Shown here one piece after another: positions 5,810-10,974 of a stretch of DNA of 12,475 bases. A program made the translations under genes and the position numbers. The DNA comes from CAYGWP01 sp964353455 (GTDB taxonomy: Bacteria; Planctomycetota; Phycisphaerae; FEN-1346): NCBI GenBank assembly GCA_964353455.1, contig CAYGWP010000257.1, positions 1 to 12,475 on the forward strand, read 5' to 3'. Position 1 is the first letter of the stretch. Each line of letters opens with the position of its first letter. The notes beneath the pieces were generated by a model. The model did not search any database. It was not told where the DNA came from and saw nothing but the letters and a program-made list of their open reading frames with translations.

Positions 5810-8800
5810 ATGTGGCGAGCATCCTTACTCGTTGTACTGCTGGTTGTCGGTTGGCCCGTTGCCCTTGCGGTCGCCGCGGAACCGACAGGCAGCGCGGCGT
5901 TTGCCGACGAAACCCTCGTTTCGTCGGGCGTGGCCGGCGGCCTGTGCGTCTTTGTTGGCGGGAACGACGTCGCGGCGGCGGCCGAGTTCGCCGCGGACGG
6001 CAGGTTCCTCGTCCACATCCTTGAGCCCGAAAGCGCCCTGGCCGATGCGGCCATCCGCGCCATCCGCGCCCGCGGCATCTACGGCCAGGTGTGGGCCGAG
6101 CATTACGCCGGCACGCGCCTCCCGTACGCCGAGAACCTCGTGAACCTTCTCGTGGTCGATGACCTCGTGCGGACCGACATTCCGCCGGCCGAGATCATGC
6201 GGGTTCTCTGTCCGGGCGGTGTGGCGTACGTGGGGCAGAGCAAGGCTGCGGCAGGCTTGCCCGCCAAAGCCTCGGCGATGGCGGGGCGCGGAGGTAAACC
6301 CCTCGATGCCGCATCGCTGAAGCGCCGCCTGGCCGATGCGGGCATTGCGGGCGCCGAGATCATTGAGCGCTCCGGCATCTGGGCCTGCTTCCAGAAGCCC
6401 CGGCCGCCCGAAATGGACGACTGGGGCCAGCCGCGTCACGGTCCCGACGGCAACGCCGTTTCGGGCGACACGCTGGTCGGGCCGCCCGCCCGCGTCCGCT
6501 GGGTGTCCGGGCCGATGCAGGAGGTCAGCAACATCGTGACGGCCGGCGGCAGGTTCTATCATGCCGGACTCATTGCCCGCGATGCATATAACGGCCTGCG
6601 GCTGTGGGACTGCAAACTTACGCCCACGCCCGTGCGGCTCGGATACCCGGCGATGGCCGTAAAGGGCAGTGTTCTGCCCGTCGCCACGCGCGACCGGCTG
6701 TACGTGGTGACCGACGGGAAACTCCAGGCCCTCGACGGGGCCTCCGGCAAGGCGGTCTCCGCGTACCCCGACGCCGGCACGCCTACCGAGGTTCTCTGCA
6801 TCGACCAGATGCTGGTCACGTGCGATGCGGGGGCGGTGCGGGCGGTAGGCGCGGAGAGCACGCGCCTCGTGTGGTCGCGCGACGCCTTGCTGCCCGCCGG
6901 GCTGGTCGCCGGCGACGGCGGCGTGTATTTCTACGAGGGCGAGGGGGCCTCGCGGGCGGTCGTCAAACTCGACCTCGCCACCGGCAAGCCTGCCTGGCGG
7001 CAGGACAAGTACCCGTGGGCGGCGAAGGCGCGGCGACTCTCGTATAGCAGGGGCCTGCTGGTATGCGAGGTATCGACATTCACCAATGACAGGCCCGGCA
7101 ACGGCATCCACGTCCTCGATGCCCGCGACGGCCGGGAACTCTGGCAGCGGCTGTACGAGCCAGGCCAGAACCACTATCAGCAGGGCCGCGCGCTCCAGGC
7201 CGCTTCGCGCATGTGGATCCTCACGAACGGCCTCTGGGAAGGGCTCGACCCCGCCAACGGCACGACCCAGGTAAGTTACCGGGCCGGGCCGAACCACTGT
7301 TTCCCGCCGGTTGCCACGCGGCGGTTCCTGCTGGGCGAGGAAATGAGTTTCACCGACATGGCGACCGGCGCGGTGGTCGCCAACCGCATCACGAAGGGGG
7401 CCTGCGGCCGCGAGGCGGGGCTCATCCCGGCCAACGGGCTCGTCTATGCCGCCCCGAAGCACTGCTCGTGCTACCCGATGCTGAAGTGTTTTACGGCCCT
7501 CGCGCCGGCCAAGCCCGGGCAGAGTGCCGTTGCTCGTGCGCCCGCGCCCGCCGACTTCGCCTGCGAGCGCGGCCCGGCGTACGGAAAGGCCGCATGGCCC
7601 GCGCACTACTCCGGGCCTCCGATGGCGGGCTCGCCCGCCATAGCCTCGGCGACGGCGGGGTGGCCGAGTTACCGGGCGGATGCGGCGCGAAGTGCATCAA
7701 CTTCCGAAGCGGTCCCGGCGGACCTTCGGGTCCTCTGGACGGCCGAGATCGGCGATTGGCCCAAGGTGGCCCTGCTTCGGGACTGGCAGGAGAACCCGTA
7801 CGCCCGCGGGCCCATCACGCCGCCGGTTGCGGCGGGCGGCCTCGTGGTGGTGGCGCAGGGCGACGGGCACCGGGTTGCGGCCATCCACGCCGAGACGGGC
7901 AAGATGCTCTGGGACTTCACGGCTAACGGGCGGGTTGACACGCCGCCGACACTTGCGGAGGGGCTGTGCCTCTTCGGCACGCGGAGCGGGTGGCTGTACG
8001 CCCTGCGCGCCTCAGACGGTCAACTGGCGTGGCGCATGCGGATCGCGCCGGAGGAGGAGCGGATCGTCGCGTTCGGCCAACTCGAATCGCCCTGGCCCGT
8101 GCCGGGCAGCGTCCTGGTTGCGGGCGGGACGGCGTACGTTGCGGCGGGGCGGCATCCGCTGGCCGACGGCGGCGTCCGCGTCCTGGCCCTCGACCCGGCG
8201 ACCGGCGCGGTCAAGTGGGCGAAGACCGTCACGAAGTTGCCGATGCAGAACTTCTACGGGGGCGCGGGCCTGGAGTTCGACCCGTTCGACCTGCTGGCTG
8301 TGGAAATGACTTCGCCTGCGCAGGACGGAGGGAATCCGCGGGACGTGATCGCCATGTCGCGCTGGCAGTTCGACCCCGCGACCGGCGAATCGGCCGTCGT
8401 CTGGGAGAGCGGCTTTGCCCTCTGCCGCGCGGGCAGCGGCAGCACAATGGTTCCGCGCGGCCTGTGGACTTACGGGCAGCGGATGGACTACCTGGCGTCG
8501 GGTCCCAAGGCGGGCGAGCCGGACGCCGTCGGGGCGAAGTTGCGGCCGCTGGCGGCGTTCCGCGACGGGGCGATCTTTGCGGCCAGCGAAGACGGCCGGC
8601 GTCTCTCGCGCCGCGACTTCACCGCCGAGGCCATCGCCTCATTCGACACAAAGTGGTTCAGCCAGCGGACTGTGCCCCGCGGCGATAAGCCCGGAGACCG
8701 CGACAGGCACGCTCGTCTGGCTCGCGGCGCGACGTGGACGCAGGAGGTCTTCGACGGCTCGGACCGCTCTCAGGGCATCGGGGCGGTGGTCGTCGCACAG

Positions 8801-8977
8801 GATAAGGTCTTCGTGGCGGGGACCGGCGGCGGGCTGATCGTCTTTGCCGCAGCCGACGGAAAGAAACTTGCCGCACTCGACATCCCCGCTCCCGTCTGGG
8901 ACGGCGTTGCGGCCGCCGGCGGATGCCTGTACGTCTCGACGCGCGACGGGCGCGTGATCTGCCTCGGCAAGAAGTAG
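5810..8977 (+). CDS. Secreted Rossmann (methyltransferase-like) + double PQQ-type beta-propeller protein
   Basis: A 1055-residue protein with a signal peptide (cleavage near AVAA, residue 22). Residues about 23-205 look like a class I methyltransferase (Rossmann) fold: LVHILEP, then LPYAENLVNLLVVDDL and IMRVLCPGGVAYVG, the order seen in SAM-dependent enzymes; the glycine-rich SAM loop is degenerate (CVFVGGNDVAAA). Two PQQ-like propellers follow (about 215-600 and 615-1055), with repeated blade motifs such as LDLATGKPAWR, LDARDGRELWQ, IHAETGKMLWD, LDPATGAVKWA. Near the end of propeller 1 is GACGREAGLIPANGLVYAAP then KHCSCYP, a cysteine-bearing block typical of large planctomycete relatives (from memory). 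AGGAGG seven bases before ATG 5810 fixes the start; a GTG at 5804 is less likely. No PQQ-dehydrogenase catalytic signature was recognised. The substrate and any methyl transfer outside the cytoplasm are unproven. Two palindromic repeats lie in frame within it. Confidence 0.92.
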   Translation: MWRASLLVVLLVVGWPVALAVAAEPTGSAAFADETLVSSGVAGGLCVFVGGNDVAAAAEFAADGRFLVHILEPESALADAAIRAIRARGIYGQVWAEHYAGTRLPYAENLVNLLVVDDLVRTDIPPAEIMRVLCPGGVAYVGQSKAAAGLPAKASAMAGRGGKPLDAASLKRRLADAGIAGAEIIERSGIWACFQKPRPPEMDDWGQPRHGPDGNAVSGDTLVGPPARVRWVSGPMQEVSNIVTAGGRFYHAGLIARDAYNGLRLWDCKLTPTPVRLGYPAMAVKGSVLPVATRDRLYVVTDGKLQALDGASGKAVSAYPDAGTPTEVLCIDQMLVTCDAGAVRAVGAESTRLVWSRDALLPAGLVAGDGGVYFYEGEGASRAVVKLDLATGKPAWRQDKYPWAAKARRLSYSRGLLVCEVSTFTNDRPGNGIHVLDARDGRELWQRLYEPGQNHYQQGRALQAASRMWILTNGLWEGLDPANGTTQVSYRAGPNHCFPPVATRRFLLGEEMSFTDMATGAVVANRITKGACGREAGLIPANGLVYAAPKHCSCYPMLKCFTALAPAKPGQSAVARAPAPADFACERGPAYGKAAWPAHYSGPPMAGSPAIASATAGWPSYRADAARSASTSEAVPADLRVLWTAEIGDWPKVALLRDWQENPYARGPITPPVAAGGLVVVAQGDGHRVAAIHAETGKMLWDFTANGRVDTPPTLAEGLCLFGTRSGWLYALRASDGQLAWRMRIAPEEERIVAFGQLESPWPVPGSVLVAGGTAYVAAGRHPLADGGVRVLALDPATGAVKWAKTVTKLPMQNFYGGAGLEFDPFDLLAVEMTSPAQDGGNPRDVIAMSRWQFDPATGESAVVWESGFALCRAGSGSTMVPRGLWTYGQRMDYLASGPKAGEPDAVGAKLRPLAAFRDGAIFAASEDGRRLSRRDFTAEAIASFDTKWFSQRTVPRGDKPGDRDRHARLARGATWTQEVFDGSDRSQGIGAVVVAQDKVFVAGTGGGLIVFAAADGKKLAALDIPAPVWDGVAAAGGCLYVSTRDGRVICLGKK
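6254..6286 (+). repeat. In-frame palindromic repeat, copy A (in propeller gene)
   Basis: Thirty-three bases matching the copy at 7628-7660 with three mismatches. CCCGCC and GGCGGG form the ends of a palindrome. It starts exactly on a codon boundary and encodes GLPAKASAMAG (about residues 149-159), close to the end of the Rossmann domain. An intergenic relative is at 2122-2146. Confidence 0.7.
7628..7660 (+). repeat. In-frame palindromic repeat, copy B (in propeller gene)
   Basis: Same element as at 6254-6286, in the same orientation and the same reading phase, encoding GSPAIASATAG (about residues 607-617). It falls in the linker directly before WPSYRADAARS, which begins the second propeller. 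Confidence 0.7.
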
Positions 8978-8978
8978 G

Positions 8979-9022
8979 CCAGTCGCCCTCGGCTGGCAGT
9001 CTGGACCGCCGGGGGCGGCGGT
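8979..9022. repeat. Inverted pair of six-base-loop hairpins
   Basis: The first hairpin is CCAGTC-GCCCTC-GGCTGG (8979-8996, one G-T pair); the second is ACCGCC-GGGGGC-GGCGGT (9005-9022). On the opposite strand the second reads GTGGCACCGCCGCCCCCGG, matching the family GTGGCACxxCCGCCCTCGG seen at 1831 and 10845. The pair begins two bases after the propeller stop codon and may help end its transcript. Confidence 0.6.
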
Positions 9023-9033
9023 GCCACCAAGTC

Positions 9034-9063
9034 AGCGCGGCGGGTCGGGAGACCCGCCGCGCT
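9034..9063. terminator. Strong hairpin between convergent genes, possible bidirectional terminator
   Basis: A perfect 13-bp stem (9034-9046 with 9051-9063) with loop GGGA lies between the propeller stop (8977) and the Gfo stop (9092). Position and stability suit transcription termination from both sides. Neither strand has a T-run after the stem (plus strand continues CTAATAATTC), so it is not a canonical intrinsic terminator; it may instead be a dispersed palindrome or an RNA 3'-end stabiliser. Confidence 0.5.
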
Positions 9064-9091
9064 CTAATAATTCAGTCAGGCCTCATGTGCT

Positions 9092-10540
9092 TTACACTGC
9101 CGGCATCTCCCACCCCTTGCGGTTCTGGTGCTGGATGAGGGCACAGGCCCCGGGGATGTTCGTGCACTTCATGTTCGGGCCGTCCCACAGGACCTTCTTG
9201 CCGAGGCCGGCCTTCTGTGCGAGGTTGCCGAGGATGACGATCTCCGTCAGGACGGAGGCGACCTCGAAGTTGGAGCACGTGCCGGGCTTGCGGGCGCGGA
9301 CGGCCTCGAAGAACTCGCCGAACGGGCCGCCCTTGACGCGAGGAATACTGGGGGCCGGCACAGGGAATTCCTTCATCTTCTCAGGCGGCAGGAGCGTCAC
9401 GCCGCTGCCGTAGGTGCCGCTGAACAGGACGCCCTTGTCGCCTACGTAGAGCGTGCCGTTGCTTTCGAGTTTGAGGCCGGTCTTTTTGCGCCACTCCTGC
9501 ACCAGCGGCGGGTAAAACTGGGACCCCGGCGCCACGTTGTCCACTTCATCGCCCTTGGTGTCGCCCTTCGCGCCGGACTTCTTGCCGTCCCACCAGTAGA
9601 GTTTGACCGGCGGCGTAGTGCCGCGTGCAGGGAAGTCGTACCGCAGCCGGTCGCCAACGGGGTACCGCTCGTCGGTGCCGCCGTTGATCACCTCGGCCTC
9701 GATGGATGTGGGCCACCTCAGTTTCAGCGCCCAGACCGCGCCGTCCATGACGTGACAGGCCATGTTGCCGAGGGAGCCGTTGCCGAAATCGTACCAGCCG
9801 TGCCACTCGTGCGGGTGGAGGTCTTTGTGGAAGTCGCGGTACGGCGACGGGCCGATCCACTCGTCCCAGTGCATGCCCGCGGGGGCGGGCTCCTTTGGCG
9901 GTCGCGGGCCGGTGCCGCCGTTGGCCCGGTCGCTCCAGCAGTGGACCTCGGTGACGTTGCCGATTGCGCCGGCCCAGATGTACTCGCATACCCGCCTGTA
10001 TCCCTCGCCGCAGTGGCCCTGGTTGCCCATCTGCGTGGGGACCTTGTACTTGACGGACGCCGCGGCCATGGCCCGGGCTTCCTGGACGGTGTGGCACATG
10101 GGCTTCTCGACGTAGGCGCCCTTCCCGAGTTGCATGGCGATCATGGCGGGCAGGCAGTGGTGATGGTTGGGGGTGGCCACGAGGACGGCGTCGATCTCCT
10201 TAGAGCACTCATCGAACATCTTGCGGTAGTCGAAGTAGGTCTTGACCTTTCCGACGCCGGCGGCCTTGATGTCGGGGAACTTGTCATCGAGGAACTTGAG
10301 GCCCTTGGCCCAGTTGCCCTCATCCACATCCACCATGGCCACAAGGCGCTGTCGCGCGCCTTCGGGCAGATGGGTGCCTCGGCCTCGACCGCCGCAGCCG
10401 ATGACGGCGACGCCCAGTTTCGAACCTGGCGCATCGGCCGCAAGGATGATCGGCCCGCGGGCCAAGCCCAAGCCCGCTGCCGCGCCCGCCGCGGCAGCGC
10501 CCGTCTTTAGAAAGTTACGACGCGTCAGTCCGCTGGCCAT
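9092..10540 (-). CDS. Tat-exported Gfo/Idh/MocA-family oxidoreductase
   Basis: A 482-residue protein with a twin-arginine signal (TRRNFLK, arginines 7-8) followed by an Ala/Gly-rich hydrophobic stretch. The nucleotide-binding Rossmann domain begins at KLGVAVIGCGGRGRG (41-55), with VDVDE after strand 2, VATPNHHHCLPA and the family's EKP motif (Glu145-Lys146-Pro147, Lys being the conserved catalytic residue). The C-terminal beta-sheet domain holds DEWIGPSPYRDFHKDLHPH and GSLGNMACHVMDGAVWALK, typical of the large secreted planctomycete branch. Relatives act on sugars, inositols or sugar-derived substrates with a tightly bound NAD(P); the substrate here is unknown. The start at 10540 has AAGGAGGAG seven bases upstream; an upstream in-frame ATG at 10645 would bury the Tat signal and precede the promoter. 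A sulfatase gene lies upstream on the same strand, separated by repeats. Confidence 0.95.
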   Translation of the reverse strand: MASGLTRRNFLKTGAAAAGAAAGLGLARGPIILAADAPGSKLGVAVIGCGGRGRGTHLPEGARQRLVAMVDVDEGNWAKGLKFLDDKFPDIKAAGVGKVKTYFDYRKMFDECSKEIDAVLVATPNHHHCLPAMIAMQLGKGAYVEKPMCHTVQEARAMAAASVKYKVPTQMGNQGHCGEGYRRVCEYIWAGAIGNVTEVHCWSDRANGGTGPRPPKEPAPAGMHWDEWIGPSPYRDFHKDLHPHEWHGWYDFGNGSLGNMACHVMDGAVWALKLRWPTSIEAEVINGGTDERYPVGDRLRYDFPARGTTPPVKLYWWDGKKSGAKGDTKGDEVDNVAPGSQFYPPLVQEWRKKTGLKLESNGTLYVGDKGVLFSGTYGSGVTLLPPEKMKEFPVPAPSIPRVKGGPFGEFFEAVRARKPGTCSNFEVASVLTEIVILGNLAQKAGLGKKVLWDGPNMKCTNIPGACALIQHQNRKGWEMPAV

Positions 10541-10585
10541 TTCCACACTCCTCCTTTGAAGGGATTCTGATTTCGCAAAACACTT

Positions 10586-10612
10586 ATTATACGACCGGCC
10601 GCTGCTTGGCAA
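10586..10612 (-). promoter_or_regulatory. Promoter for the Gfo/Idh/MocA gene
   Basis: Read on the minus strand, TATAAT (10591 to 10586) is preceded by TTGCCA (10612 to 10607) with a 15-base spacer; sliding the -35 to GTTGCC gives 16. The spacer is short of the ideal 17, but the -10 is perfect. The transcript would start near 10579, about 38 bases before the ATG, with the ribosome-binding site inside the leader. Confidence 0.6.
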
Positions 10613-10677
10613 CACAGAAACACTTCGCCGGATGTAATGTGTCACTTACGGGTGCTTGCCTCGGCGGGTGGCCGAAG

Positions 10678-10727
10678 GTTTAGCCGCGACGCGAAGTTAT
10701 GAGTTTAGCCGCGACGCGAAGTTATGA
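10678..10727. repeat. Two tandem 25-base units (GTTTAGCCGCGACGCGAAG...)
   Basis: Identical units at 10678-10702 and 10703-10727, each starting GTTTAGCCGCGACGCGAAG and ending TTATGA. The third, diverged start of the unit (from 10728, GTTTAGCCGCGACTCGAAG) is the left arm of the adjacent hairpin. Confidence 0.85.
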
Positions 10728-10799
10728 GTTTAGCCGCGACTCGAAGAGGAGCGCGTGTTGCCGTTCGAAAACGCGCTCCTCTTCGAGTCGCGGCTAAAC
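10728..10799. repeat. Perfect 29-bp hairpin with 14-base loop
   Basis: The left arm 10728-10756 (GTTTAGCCGCGACTCGAAGA...) is the exact inverse of 10771-10799; the loop at 10757-10770 is GTTGCCGTTCGAAA. With no mismatch over 29 pairs it is the strongest secondary structure in the window. It lies downstream of the sulfatase stop and upstream of the Gfo promoter on the minus strand. Confidence 0.85.
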
Positions 10800-10828
10800 G
10801 AGTCGCGGCTAAACGAGTCGCGGCTAAG
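10785..10828. repeat. Three tandem 15-base units GAGTCGCGGCTAAAC
   Basis: Units at 10785-10799, 10800-10814 and 10815-10828 (last one ending TAAG and incomplete). They are the inverse of the GTTTAGCCGCGACTC core of the upstream 25-base units, so three forward copies face three reverse copies across the hairpin loop. Confidence 0.85.
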
Positions 10829-10937
10829 AAACTGTTTCAAAACTGTGGCACGCCCGCCCTCGGGCGTGCAAAATGACCGCAATCAAGCACAGCCGAGGGC
10901 GGCTGTGCTACAGGAACCGGGTTTTGAAACAGTTTCT
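10827..10937. repeat. 111-base element with perfect 17-bp terminal inverted repeats
   Basis: AGAAACTGTTTCAAAAC (10827-10843) is the exact inverse of 10921-10937. Just inside are two hairpins: GCACGCCC-GCCCTC-GGGCGTGC (10848-10869) and AGCACAGCC-GAGGGC-GGCTGTGCT (10886-10909). Their loops are complementary to each other because they are inverted copies of one family. The whole could form a single cruciform with two side stems. It lies 37 bases beyond the sulfatase stop codon and might end that transcript. Confidence 0.75.
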
Positions 10938-10974
10938 AAACGTGCCACCCCCGTGAGTGACACAGTGCCCCCAA

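Larger units (their letters stand above)
10639..10963. mobile_element. Nested inverted-repeat composite, possibly MITE-like
   Basis: GTGTCACTTACGGG (from 10639) and its imperfect inverse CCCGTGAGTGACAC (ending 10963) bound a 325-base block that has no gene. They differ at one position in the 14-base core. Inside are two tandem 25-base units, a 29-bp perfect hairpin, three 15-base units, and a 111-base element with 17-bp terminal inverted repeats. The nested symmetry suggests one or more non-autonomous elements, but no transposase or clear target duplication was found. This fills most of the 434-base gap between the Gfo and sulfatase genes. Confidence 0.45.

Noticed and set aside
5825..7606. 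Minus-strand open frame (593 codons) opposite the propeller gene, and a similar one at 4598-5791 opposite the protease
   Set aside because: Both are mirror frames of strong plus-strand genes and lack recognisable domains, signal peptides or ribosome-binding sites.
9128..10510. Plus-strand open frame (460 codons) opposite the Gfo/Idh/MocA gene
   Set aside because: Antisense shadow of a well-supported gene; the product shows only compositional runs of Val, Ala, Gly and Arg.
10728..10799. Integron attC site
   Set aside because: Despite the strong hairpin, the arm ends (GTTTAGCC and GGCTAAAC) do not fit the attC core consensus, the arms have no bulged bases, and no integrase or cassette structure is seen.
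10678..10828. CRISPR array
   Set aside because: Units are directly adjacent without unique spacers, switch orientation across a hairpin, and no cas gene is present.
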